A stretch of 64,000 nt of DNA from Sporomusaceae bacterium (GTDB lineage: Bacteria > Bacillota_C > Negativicutes > Sporomusales_B > UBA7701), in assembly GCA_022839045.1 (NCBI GenBank), contig JALHDI010000023.1, forward strand, positions 1 through 64,000, read 5' to 3'. A program made the translations under genes and the position numbers. Below, piece by piece: positions 25,025 through 33,222 of this stretch. The notes beneath the pieces were generated by a model. The model worked only from the letters and a program-made list of their open reading frames with translations. It had not been told where the DNA came from and ran no database searches. Numbering within the stretch: the stretch's first letter is position 1; each line of letters begins with the position of its first letter.

Positions 25025-25699
25025 TTACCTGCCGATGAACTCCTGCACCACGTATACCTGGCCTTTGGCGTTGCGGGCCACGCCGATGCCGACTTCGGTG
25101 AAGTTGGGACTCAGAATGTTGGCGCGGTGGCCGGAACTTTCCATGAATGCAACCTCGGCGCTGGCGACGCTCGTATTCACCGCCAGGTTCTCGCCGGCAT
25201 ATTTGTAACTGATCCCCGCCTGTTTCATACGGTCGAACGGCGACTGTCCCTCGGGGTTGTAGTGGGAGAAGAAGCCGCGGTTGATCATATCCTGGGCATA
25301 GTTCCGCGCGAGCAGGGTCAACTGGGAGTTGGCTTTCAGCGCCGGCAGGCCGTTGGCGGCCCGGTCCCGGTTGAGTAGCGTGAGCGCCTGCTGCTCCTCG
25401 CTGGTCGAACTGGTACCGCCGCTCTGGCCGGAACCGGAGTTCGAGCCCGAGCCTTGGTCCGAGCCTGTCCCTTTGCTGGGCGACGAGCCGCTGTCGGACG
25501 AACCGCCGCCGGAGAGGGCAGCGATCAGGCCCACGGCGGCAATGGCCGCCAGGATGCCGTGATTCGCGGACCCGTCTTCGACGGCTTCTTCGCTGGCCGC
25601 CGCAGCCGGGGAGGCGAAAGCGCCGCCGAAAGATGTCGTGAGCAGGGTAACCATGAGCAGTAACGGGAGCAGTTTGTTTTTCAAAGTGTGTTTTATCAT
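25025..25699 (-). CDS. Exported CAP/SCP-domain protein (YkwD-like)
   Basis: The 224-aa protein has a signal peptide (LLPLLLMVTLLTTSFGGAFA) and a short second hydrophobic segment (ILAAIAAVGLIAAL). A Ser/Gly-rich linker (about residues 64-100) leads to a CAP domain. CAP signatures are LNRDRAANGLPAL, YAQDMINRGFFSHYNPEG, AGENLA and SSGHRANILSPNFTEVGIGV, with the cavity His/Glu residues present. Such proteins are common in spore formers. The role is unknown. Confidence 0.9.
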   Translation of the reverse strand: MIKHTLKNKLLPLLLMVTLLTTSFGGAFASPAAAASEEAVEDGSANHGILAAIAAVGLIAALSGGGSSDSGSSPSKGTGSDQGSGSNSGSGQSGGTSSTSEEQQALTLLNRDRAANGLPALKANSQLTLLARNYAQDMINRGFFSHYNPEGQSPFDRMKQAGISYKYAGENLAVNTSVASAEVAFMESSGHRANILSPNFTEVGIGVARNAKGQVYVVQEFIGR

Positions 25700-25873
25700 C
25701 GTGCACCTGCCATTCTTAATGATTTATGTAAACTGATTCATGGAGATAATATTCGCGATATTTAACCAGTATCCTGTTTGCATAAGTCAGGAAGGTTATG
25801 GGATGGCCGCCATCCCGCCCGCCGCGCCGGTCGGCGGCCGATAGCCAATAATTGCTGAGGTCAGTTGCCGCGA

Positions 25874-25918
25874 GCAAAAAGGAAGGGCTGCCGTTGCAGC
25901 CCTTCCTTTTTGCTTTTT
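25874..25918. terminator. Strong 18-bp terminator hairpin
   Basis: The 18-bp perfect stem GCAAAAAGGAAGGGCTGC pairs with its complement around a CGTT loop and is flanked by runs of A on one side and T on the other, so it can serve both strands. It lies 3' of the minus-strand histidine kinase gene. Confidence 0.9.
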
Positions 25919-25942
25919 GGGATATCCGTCTGGGATTCGCCG

Positions 25943-27211
25943 CTATTTCCACGGCAGCCCGACGGTGAAGGTTGTGCCCTCGCCGGGGGCGCTTTGGACC
26001 GCGATCGTCCCCCCGTGGCTCTCGACGATCCATTTGGCGATCGCCAGCCCGAGGCCTGCGCCGCTGTCGTTGCGGGACCTGTCGACCTGGAAGAAGCGAT
26101 CGAAGATTTTCTCGTGGTATTCGGATGCGATCCCTTCGCCGTTGTCGGCGACGGTCAGAAGCGTTTTCGGGCCGGATTGCGTCAATGCCACCTTGATTTC
26201 GCCGCCGGCCGGCGTGTGCCGGATGGCGTTATCGAGCAGGATGCCGATTACCTGCTTGATGCGCGCTTCGTCGCCGTAGCCGTTGAATGAACCGTCGGCC
26301 GCGTATTGGAGGATGATCCCCTTGGTGGCGGCCAGGGGCTCGAACGGGGCCGCAGCCCTGAGCAGCGCCGTGCCCAGGGAAAAGGGCTGTAAATCGAGGG
26401 GCTGCTGGTTGGAGTCGGCCCGGGCGAGGAACAGGAGCGAGTCGACCAGCTTGGCCATGTGGATAGTCTCTTCGCGGATGTTGGTAAGCCACTTGTCCTG
26501 ACTGGCCACCGTTTCGCCGCCGTTATCCATCACGATGTCGAGGTTGGTCTGAATGACGGCGAGCGGGGTGCGGAGTTCGTGGGAGGCGTCGGACAGGAAA
26601 TCGCTTTGCTGCTTCCAGGCCGTCCTTATAGGCCCGATCGCCCGCCGGGCCATGAAGTAGCTGGCGGCGAACGAGAGCAGCGCGCAGATGGCGCCGACGA
26701 CCGTCAGCGCCGTAAGCAGGAGGCGCAGCATAGCGGAATCCTGTTCCAGGTCCCGGAAAACGATCAACGTACCGGGCGGATTGTCCAGCGGAGACTTGTA
26801 AAAGGCGTACGTGCCCTGCTCGAAGCCGATTGTTCCCTTAATGCTGCCGGTCATGAGTACGCGCTCGACGAGAACGGCCAACTGGTGGCTTTCAAACGAC
26901 TGGTCGGTTGACTGAAAAGTAACGATGCCCGTCGGCGATGTCTTGACGAAAAAGAAGTTGGCCCCGGGCGGCGGCCCGGGCGGAAACCCCGGCGGTCTGG
27001 ATCTGGTCCCTTTGAACAGAGGCAGGTCGGTGATGAGGCCGGCTTTTATGTCCGCCGCCAGCCTCGAGGCGATCGCGTCCGTTCTCCGGTTCATGTCGTG
27101 CTGGAAGAAAAAATAGGCGCCGACGGTGAGGATGATGAACAGCAGCAGGATAATCGTCACATTGACGAGGGTCAGTCGGCGGTGCAGTTTATTGATAAGG
27201 TCGTTACCCAT
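25943..27211 (-). CDS. Sensor histidine kinase
   Basis: The 422-aa membrane kinase has a first helix (VTIILLLFIILTVGAYFFF), an extracellular region with a Pro-rich patch (PPGFPPGPPPG, about residues 70-80), and a second helix at about 165-188. HisKA follows (SDASHELRTPLAVIQTN), then HATPase_c (DNAIRHTPAGG, VADNGEGI, GAGLGLAIAKWI). No HAMP domain is obvious. It overlaps the regulator gene by 8 bases. The signal is unknown. Confidence 0.93.
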   Translation of the reverse strand: MGNDLINKLHRRLTLVNVTIILLLFIILTVGAYFFFQHDMNRRTDAIASRLAADIKAGLITDLPLFKGTRSRPPGFPPGPPPGANFFFVKTSPTGIVTFQSTDQSFESHQLAVLVERVLMTGSIKGTIGFEQGTYAFYKSPLDNPPGTLIVFRDLEQDSAMLRLLLTALTVVGAICALLSFAASYFMARRAIGPIRTAWKQQSDFLSDASHELRTPLAVIQTNLDIVMDNGGETVASQDKWLTNIREETIHMAKLVDSLLFLARADSNQQPLDLQPFSLGTALLRAAAPFEPLAATKGIILQYAADGSFNGYGDEARIKQVIGILLDNAIRHTPAGGEIKVALTQSGPKTLLTVADNGEGIASEYHEKIFDRFFQVDRSRNDSGAGLGLAIAKWIVESHGGTIAVQSAPGEGTTFTVGLPWK

Positions 27212-27863
27212 GGAAGTAGTAGCCTACCCCTCGTACCGTCTTGATGTTGGGGATTTGGAGCTTCTTGCGCAGGTAATAGATGTACAGGTCGACGCTGGCG
27301 ATGTCGGTGTCGACGTTATAGCCCCAGACTTTTTCCATTATCCGTTCCTTTGGAACCACTTGGCCGTTGTTGCGCATCAGGAGCTCTAGCAGCAGCGATT
27401 CCTTGACTGTCAGGTGGATCGTTTCCTCGCCTTTGGTGACTTCGCCCAGCAGCGGCTTGAGCGTCAGTCCGTCGATAGAAATGGTGTCTCCCACCAGGTC
27501 TTTGCCTTTTCTTCTCGTCAGGGCGCGCAATCTGGCCAGCAGTTCTTCGGTAAAGAAGGGTTTGACCAGGTAATCGTCGGCGCCGGCGTCAAGGCCTTCC
27601 ACCCGTTCCTTGGGAGCGTCCTTCGCGGTCAGGATGAGGATGGGGGTATGAAACCCGAGACTGCGAAATTCCTTTAGGAAGGCCATGCCGTCGATAAGCG
27701 GCAGCATGCGGTCGAGGATAATGATGTCGTACACCCCGCTTACGGCCATTTCCAAACCGGTTTCACCATCCAGGGCGGTATCGACCGCATACCCGTTCGT
27801 TTTTAAAACATGACCGAGGGCATCGGCCAGTTTACGGTTGTCTTCGACCAACAGCAGCTTCAT
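27204..27863 (-). CDS. OmpR-family response regulator
   Basis: The 219-aa protein has a receiver domain (LLVEDNRKLAD, phospho-Asp in IIILDRMLP, Lys in VKPF) and a winged-helix output (TVKESLLLELLMRNNGQVV ... SVDLYIYYLRKKL ... RGVGYYFHG). It is first gene of the minus-strand two-component operon. Confidence 0.94.
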   Translation of the reverse strand: MKLLLVEDNRKLADALGHVLKTNGYAVDTALDGETGLEMAVSGVYDIIILDRMLPLIDGMAFLKEFRSLGFHTPILILTAKDAPKERVEGLDAGADDYLVKPFFTEELLARLRALTRRKGKDLVGDTISIDGLTLKPLLGEVTKGEETIHLTVKESLLLELLMRNNGQVVPKERIMEKVWGYNVDTDIASVDLYIYYLRKKLQIPNIKTVRGVGYYFHG

Positions 27864-28134
27864 GGAGTACCTCTTGCGATACAGTATTGTGTGACTTCTT
27901 TTTTGGCAGAACTTATCATTAACTATTCTAGAAGATTATTCTTTGAATTGCATTTAATATTTCAAATAAAAATCAAAGAAATATCCGTTTTGGACGAAAG
28001 GAGACGGAAAGTGTGGCCAAAAGAGTTTTCGCATGCATGAACGCGTTGATCCGGAAAATCTAAGCCAGTCGCCCAGGAAAAGTAGAATGGCTTATGGAAG
28101 TAAAATTAGCTAGGGGTTAATTCTGCCAATGACC
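27864..28134. other. Gene-free A/T-rich spacer
   Basis: This divergent intergenic stretch is clearly more A/T-rich than its surroundings. I find no convincing gene or RNA in it. The sigma-54-like site at 28135 follows it. Confidence 0.6.
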
Positions 28135-28151
28135 TGGCATAGATTATGCAT
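28135..28151 (+). promoter_or_regulatory. Candidate sigma-54 promoter of the activator gene
   Basis: TGGCATAGATTATGCAT has the -24 GG (28136-28137) and -12 GC (28148-28149) separated by 10 bases, 45 bases before the activator ATG. This would allow autoregulation. Confidence 0.6.
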
Positions 28152-28195
28152 ATTGGTAAGGAGAGTTAATAAGCCATGAGGTTGGTGGTGATGTA

Positions 28196-30274
28196 ATGAA
28201 GGCTGCTGATATCATGAGCTCATTTACACCAGCATTGCTGACGGAATTACCTAAATTGCCTTCCCTGGCGGATTTGCCGGAGGGTATAGATTTTTTGCCG
28301 GTCGTTGACTCCGAGCGCCGGCTGATTGGTACAATTGACCTGGCGACCTTTTGCAGCATAAAGAACGGCGCTCTCGGCGCCGTCGCAGACGTTGAAACTT
28401 TTATCAGCCGGCAGATACCTCGCATCGCTGCGGACGCGGACCTCGACTCATTGCCCGACGATTTTACCAGGGCGGTGGTCCTCGACGGCTCCGGAAAAGT
28501 CGTCGGCGTTATCGGAGCCGGCGGCCTGCTCGACTGTCTCAGAAAAAGCCTGGCCGAATTCAAACAACGGTTTTTCGCTATTATAAACTCCGTGCAGAGC
28601 GGTATCCTGGCGGTAGACGACAGCGGGACTATCATGTTGGTCAATAAAGCCGCCGAAGAATTGCTGGGGATTGGTAGAGCCGCCATGATCGGCCGTCATG
28701 TGGCCACGGTCATCCCCAACACGATGATGCCCGCCATTCTCAAAACAAAAAAGACACTGATCGGGCGAAAGGTTGAAATTAACGGTATTGCCCTGATGGC
28801 CAACTATGCCCCTATCATCGTACAGGATCAGCTCAAAGGGGCAGTATCGGTCTTCCAGGATATCTCGATCATGGATAAGATGTCCAATGAGCTGAGCAAT
28901 GTCAAAAGCCTGATCAAGGAACTGGAAGCGATCATTGATTCATCATATGACGGAATCTGGATCACCGACGGGCAAGGCAATGTCCTGCGGGTCAACAGGG
29001 CCTACGAGCGGATCACCGGCATCAAATTCAGCGAAGTTAAAGGAAGAAACATGCAAGAGCTTGTCGATGAAGGCTATTTTGATCAATCGGTAACTTTACT
29101 TGTCATGAAGGAGAAGAAGAGCATAACAATCAACCAATTGGCCAAGGGGGCCAGAAGAATACTGGTCACCGGCAATCCGGTGTTTAATGAACACCGCGAA
29201 TTGTCGCGGGTGGTGACCAACGTGCGGGATGTTACCGAACTGGTCAATCTGCAGGACCAACTGGCCAAGACCAAGGAGCAGACCCTCAAATACAAGACCG
29301 AGCTGTCGCACCTGCGGTCACAGCACATCAAGGACGGCGAGATTGTTTACCGGAGTCCGTCGATGGCCCGCGCTTTTGAACTGGCGCTGAAAATCGCCGA
29401 GGTCGACTCGACTGTTCTGATTACCGGGGAGTCGGGGACAGGCAAAGACGTCATCGCGAAATTCATTCACCGCCACGGCAAGGGCATTGCCGCCCCGTTT
29501 ATAAAAATCAACTGTGCCGCCATTCCCGACCAACTGCTCGAATCCGAACTGTTCGGCTATGAAGGCGGTGCATTTTCGGGGGCCAGAAAGGAAGGCAAGC
29601 CCGGCCTGTTTGAACTGGCCAACAAGGGGACGCTGTTCCTAGACGAGGTGGGCGATATGCCGCTGTTGGTGCAACCCAAACTACTGCGGGCCATTCAGGA
29701 AAAAGAAGTGATCAGAGTCGGCGGGACCAAGGCACGCAAGGTCAGTGTGCGGATCATCGCCGCTACCAACAGGGATATGACGGCGATGGTCAAGGCGGGC
29801 AATTTCCGCCAGGATCTTTATTATCGGCTTATGGTGGTGCCGATTCATCTGGCTCCCCTCAGAGAGCGGAAGGAAGAGATCCCGCTGCTCGTCAAGCACT
29901 TCATCGACCGCATCAACAAACAGTATAAATACGCCAAGCGACTGTCGCCGGAGGTTGTCCAGCGGCTGATCGATTACTCCTGGCCGGGCAATGTCCGGGA
30001 ATTGGAAAACGTGCTTGAGCGCATGATGGTTACGGCCAGTGACGACGAACTGACACTGGAATTGTTGCCTGAGGACATCGGGAGAAAGACCTTTTTGCCC
30101 AAGAGCGGCACAAAACTTAGGACCGCTGTGGAACAGACGGAAGCCTACATGCTCGCCGAAGCGTACCGAGAAAACCCTTCATGGCCCAAAGTCGCCGAGA
30201 TTCTCGGCGTAGACCGCGCGACAGTTTTTCGCAAAGCCGCCAAGTATCGATTGCTAAAAGGGAACAACGGGTAG
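28196..30274 (+). CDS. Sigma-54-dependent transcriptional activator (CBS-PAS-PAS-AAA+-HTH)
   Basis: The 692-aa enhancer-binding protein has a degenerate CBS pair at about residues 1-110 (MKAADIMSSFTPALL, VVDSERRLIGTIDLA, VLDGSGKVVGVIGAG). Two PAS domains follow (about 125-230 and 250-360), then the sigma-54-interacting AAA+ domain: Walker A GESGTGKD, GAFSGA loop (GAFTGA variant), LFLDEVGD Walker B, and the arginine-finger segment. The C-terminal helix-turn-helix is WPKVAEILGVDRATVFRKAAKYRLL. It lies upstream of a sigma-54 promoter and the 4-hydroxybutyrate-type genes, so it very likely controls them. The ligand sensed is unknown. Confidence 0.94.
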   Translation: MKAADIMSSFTPALLTELPKLPSLADLPEGIDFLPVVDSERRLIGTIDLATFCSIKNGALGAVADVETFISRQIPRIAADADLDSLPDDFTRAVVLDGSGKVVGVIGAGGLLDCLRKSLAEFKQRFFAIINSVQSGILAVDDSGTIMLVNKAAEELLGIGRAAMIGRHVATVIPNTMMPAILKTKKTLIGRKVEINGIALMANYAPIIVQDQLKGAVSVFQDISIMDKMSNELSNVKSLIKELEAIIDSSYDGIWITDGQGNVLRVNRAYERITGIKFSEVKGRNMQELVDEGYFDQSVTLLVMKEKKSITINQLAKGARRILVTGNPVFNEHRELSRVVTNVRDVTELVNLQDQLAKTKEQTLKYKTELSHLRSQHIKDGEIVYRSPSMARAFELALKIAEVDSTVLITGESGTGKDVIAKFIHRHGKGIAAPFIKINCAAIPDQLLESELFGYEGGAFSGARKEGKPGLFELANKGTLFLDEVGDMPLLVQPKLLRAIQEKEVIRVGGTKARKVSVRIIAATNRDMTAMVKAGNFRQDLYYRLMVVPIHLAPLRERKEEIPLLVKHFIDRINKQYKYAKRLSPEVVQRLIDYSWPGNVRELENVLERMMVTASDDELTLELLPEDIGRKTFLPKSGTKLRTAVEQTEAYMLAEAYRENPSWPKVAEILGVDRATVFRKAAKYRLLKGNNG

Positions 30275-30288
30275 TCGCAAAGCTGCGA
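30275..30288. promoter_or_regulatory. Activator-binding dyad 1 (UAS candidate)
   Basis: TCGCAAAGCTGCGA is a 14-bp dyad with 5-bp perfect arms, starting right after the activator stop codon and about 260 bases upstream of the -24 element. Confidence 0.6.
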
Positions 30289-30302
30289 TAAGTCCGCTGC
30301 GC

Positions 30303-30335
30303 AGAAAGCCTTGAGAAATCAAGGCTTTCTCGTTT
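30303..30335 (+). terminator. Terminator after the sigma-54 activator
   Basis: The 12-bp stem AGAAAGCCTTGA / TCAAGGCTTTCT has a GAAA tetraloop and a weak T tail. Confidence 0.75.
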
Positions 30336-30346
30336 GGGCACGCGAG

Positions 30347-30368
30347 CGCCCGGCCCGATGGCCGGGCG
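30347..30368. repeat. GC-rich hairpin downstream of the terminator
   Basis: The 9-bp perfect stem CGCCCGGCC / GGCCGGGCG has a CGAT loop. The role is unknown; it may back up the terminator. Confidence 0.5.
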
Positions 30369-30391
30369 GAATGCGAACCTTGAAAGCGCAG

Positions 30392-30405
30392 TTGCAAAAC
30401 TGCGA
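30392..30405. promoter_or_regulatory. Activator-binding dyad 2 (UAS candidate)
   Basis: TTGCAAAACTGCGA matches dyad 1 at 12 of 14 positions and lies about 142 bases upstream of the -24 element. A further half-site-like TTTTGCGAC follows at about 30415. Confidence 0.55.
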
Positions 30406-30469
30406 ATGATGCGATTTTGCGACTACGCACTTCCGCCGAGCGATTGCCGTTGAGAGGATTGCCAGACTA

Positions 30470-30483
30470 TCGCAAATTTGCAT
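30470..30483. promoter_or_regulatory. Activator-binding dyad 3 (UAS candidate)
   Basis: TCGCAAATTTGCAT contains the perfect palindrome GCAAATTTGC and lies about 64 bases upstream of the -24 element. It shares the TCGCAAA half-site with dyad 1. Confidence 0.55.
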
Positions 30484-30538
30484 CTAGCTGGAAATTGATG
30501 GTTGGGAGAAATGTGAACAACCCCGGGGTGTTTCGGTT

Positions 30539-30556
30539 TTGGCACGCTATATGCAA
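30539..30556 (+). promoter_or_regulatory. Sigma-54 promoter of the abf-like operon
   Basis: TTGGCACGCTATATGCAA matches the -24/-12 consensus: TGGCACG, then ATGCA, with GG (30541-30542) and GC (30553-30554) spaced by 10 bases. It lies 186 bases before the next start codon and downstream of a sigma-54 activator gene. Confidence 0.85.
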
Positions 30557-30741
30557 CAGTTGAAATTCCGTAAATACTTCGATGATCGGGGAGGTGAATT
30601 TTCAGGTGCCGCGCGGCGCCCGGGGCGAACTTGGGGACATAATCGGGTAGCTCAATTTTGCCCAGCCGCCACTCTTCCTTGCGCCGCATTGCTCGGTGGC
30701 GAGGGGAAAGAATCAGTCCGTCAATAAAAGGAGGTATAAGG

Positions 30742-31503
30742 GTGAAGGCATATGTATTAGACAACGGTTGGCTGGAATGCGACGCAAACTGGATGGTAGG
30801 CAACTCGACACTGGCCACTCTTCAACAAAAGGCATGTCAGCATAAGTGGATAAAAATCCCGGTTTATGCGGTGCTCATCGATCATCCGGACGGCAAGATA
30901 GCGCAGAGTCGTCGCAACCGGCTCTTGCGGATGCCCTTGCTCTTCTGGGTGCGCCTACTCGTCGGTGCGATCTTCCTTGCCGCCAGTATCGACAAGATCC
31001 TCGATCCGGGAGCGTTTGCCCAGGTGGTCTACAATTACCAAATCCTCCCTGACAGCTTCATCAATGACGTGTATGTGCACCGCAAGGATTTCGAATACGG
31101 GCAGACCCTTATTCACTTGTCTCCCAACCCGGCCAACCACGGCGCCTACGTCAAGGCGGACCTGGAAGTCCCCGTCAAGCAATATCATCTGGTCGACGAA
31201 GATTTCGAACTGGTTCCCGGTGTTGAAGTTATAACCCTGCCTGGCCATACCCCCGGGATTCTGGGAATAATAGTGCACCTGGAGAAGGAAGGGACGCTCA
31301 TCTTCCCGCAGGACGCTCTTTACACCAGGGAGAACTATGGACCGCCGGCCAAAGCTTCCGGCATCGTGTACGACAGTCTGGCATTTTTCAACTCCGTCGA
31401 AAAGGTGCGCAGGTACGCGAAGAAGTACAACGCCAAAGTGATGTTCTCGCACGACATGGACTTTTTCGAGACAATGAAACTCGCACCCGGTTATTACGAG
31501 TAG
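30742..31503 (+). CDS. Metallo-beta-lactamase-fold protein with DoxX/MauE-like segment in place of its HxHxDH region
   Basis: The 253-aa protein starts at GTG 30742 after AGGAGG. Residues 1-52 look like the N-terminus of lactonase-type MBL proteins (VYAVLIDHPDGK). Residues about 109-253 look like the rest of one (VYVHRKDFEYG, LPGHTPGILG, FPQDALYTRENYG, VMFSHD). Between them, at about 53-108, is a hydrophobic stretch (VRLLVGAIFLAASIDKILD, then VVYNYQILPD) that resembles the start of DoxX/MauE membrane proteins. The HxHxDH metal motif is missing. The protein is probably not catalytically normal. It could be a real fusion, a recombination relic or a misassembly. Confidence 0.75.
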   Translation: MKAYVLDNGWLECDANWMVGNSTLATLQQKACQHKWIKIPVYAVLIDHPDGKIAQSRRNRLLRMPLLFWVRLLVGAIFLAASIDKILDPGAFAQVVYNYQILPDSFINDVYVHRKDFEYGQTLIHLSPNPANHGAYVKADLEVPVKQYHLVDEDFELVPGVEVITLPGHTPGILGIIVHLEKEGTLIFPQDALYTRENYGPPAKASGIVYDSLAFFNSVEKVRRYAKKYNAKVMFSHDMDFFETMKLAPGYYE

Positions 31504-31538
31504 AAAAATCCGGCTTGAAGAACTAGGAGGGAACAGAA

Positions 31539-32993
31539 ATGGCATTAATGACGGGAAAACAGTATGAAGAGAGTCTGCGTAAGCTGAAACTGAAAATTTA
31601 TCTGCAGGGTGAGCTGGTGGAAAACCCGGTGGACCATCCCATCATCCGGCCGTCGATGAACTCGGTCAAAATGACTTATGAGCTGGCGCTTGATCCGCAG
31701 TACGAGGACCTGATGACCGCCACTTCCCACCTGACGGGGAAGAAAATCAACCGCTTCTGCCATTTGCATCAGAGCACCGAGGACCTGGTGAAGAAAGTCA
31801 AAATGCAGCGTCTCCTCGGCCAGAAAACGGCGGCCTGCTTCCAGCGCTGCGTCGGCATGGACGCTATCAACGCCGTCGATAGCGTGACGTTTGAAATGGA
31901 CAAAAAACTCGGTACTGACTATCACAAACGCTTCGTCAAGTTTTTGACGAGGATGCAGGAGGAAGACTGGACAGTTGACGGCGCCATGACCGATCCCAAA
32001 GGCGACCGCAGCCTCCCGCCCCACAAGCAGGCCGACCCCGACCTGTTTGTCCATATCGCCGAAAAACGCCAGGACGGCATCGTGGTCCGCGGCGCCAAGG
32101 CTCACCAGACCGGCTCGGTCAATTCCCACTGGATCTTGGTAATGCCTACCATCGCCCTGGGTCCTGAAGACGCCGACTACGCGGTTTCTTTCGTTGCCCC
32201 GGCCGACGCCGACGGGATATTCTACATTTACGGCCGCCAGTCCTGCGATACCCGCAAGCTGGAGGGCGGCGACATCGATGTCGGCAACAAGCAGTTCGGC
32301 GGCCAGGAAGCGCTGATGGTTTTCGATAATGTTTTCATTCCCTGGGAAAACGTCTTCCTGTGCGGTGAAACCGAATTCAGCGGCGCATTGGTCGAGCGTT
32401 TCGCCGGCTATCACCGCCAGAGCTATGGCGGCTGCAAGGTCGGCGTAGGCGACGTCCTGATCGGCGCGGCGGCTTTGGCGGCCGATTACAACGGCGCCAA
32501 CAAAGCCTCCCATGTCAAAGATAAGCTCATCGAGATGATGCATCTCAACGAAACCCTTTACGCCTGCGGCATCGCCTGCTCGGCCGAAGGCTACAAAACC
32601 GCTTCCGGCAACTACCAGATCGATCTCTTGCTGGCTAATGTCTGCAAGCAGAACGTCACCCGGTTCCCCTACGAGATCGCCCGTCTGGCCGAAGATATAG
32701 CCGGCGGCCTGATGGTGACAATGCCGTCCGAGAAAGATCTGCGTCACCCTGCCATCGGCAAGGTTGTGGAAAAATACTTCCGCGGCGTGCCTTCCGTTCC
32801 TACCGAGTACCGTATGCGCATCCTGCGGTTGATCGAAAATATGACTCTCGGAACCGCGGCCGTGGGGTACCGGACGGAGTCGATGCACGGCGCCGGGTCG
32901 CCCCAGGCGCAGCGCATCATGATCGCCCGGCAGGGAAATCTTGAGCAGAAGAAGGAGCTGGCCAAAGCGATTGCCGGCATACCGGCGAAGTAA
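31539..32993 (+). CDS. abfD: 4-hydroxybutyryl-CoA dehydratase / vinylacetyl-CoA isomerase
   Basis: The 484-aa enzyme is of the 4-hydroxyphenylacetate hydroxylase-like flavoprotein fold with a [4Fe-4S] cluster. It dehydrates 4-hydroxybutyryl-CoA to crotonyl-CoA. The cluster ligands known from Clostridium aminobutyricum can be placed at Cys100 and Cys104 (ACFQRC), His292 and Cys299 (YHRQSYGGC). The length matches the family. An AGGAGGG site precedes the ATG. With the CoA-transferase downstream it forms the core of 4-aminobutyrate/4-hydroxybutyrate fermentation. Control by sigma-54 is inferred from the upstream promoter. Confidence 0.93.
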   Translation: MALMTGKQYEESLRKLKLKIYLQGELVENPVDHPIIRPSMNSVKMTYELALDPQYEDLMTATSHLTGKKINRFCHLHQSTEDLVKKVKMQRLLGQKTAACFQRCVGMDAINAVDSVTFEMDKKLGTDYHKRFVKFLTRMQEEDWTVDGAMTDPKGDRSLPPHKQADPDLFVHIAEKRQDGIVVRGAKAHQTGSVNSHWILVMPTIALGPEDADYAVSFVAPADADGIFYIYGRQSCDTRKLEGGDIDVGNKQFGGQEALMVFDNVFIPWENVFLCGETEFSGALVERFAGYHRQSYGGCKVGVGDVLIGAAALAADYNGANKASHVKDKLIEMMHLNETLYACGIACSAEGYKTASGNYQIDLLLANVCKQNVTRFPYEIARLAEDIAGGLMVTMPSEKDLRHPAIGKVVEKYFRGVPSVPTEYRMRILRLIENMTLGTAAVGYRTESMHGAGSPQAQRIMIARQGNLEQKKELAKAIAGIPAK

Positions 32994-33222
32994 ACGGCGC
33001 GTTCAAACGATTCCGCAGGGTCAGAGCTTGTGGAGACCGCGCTAAAAGAGGTTCTGTCCGGACTGATGCCGATATTTGTGGCCAGTGAAGAACTCCTTGC
33101 CCAGGCCAGAAATGCTTAACCGGGACCGGTCCTAACATAGGCCGGCGGGTCGGCATTAACTTTTGCGGCGGTTGCCGAAACTGAACTGATCGGCGAAATT
33201 GTCAAGGAGGTGAGGGATCATT
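32994..33222. other. Spacer with possible gene remnant
   Basis: There is no complete gene. A short open stretch at 33028-33120 (VETALKEVLSGLMPIFVASE..., ending in TAA) reads like a protein C-terminus without a start. It may be a relic of a lost gene, but I cannot assign it. No terminator hairpin with a T run is obvious here. Confidence 0.4.
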
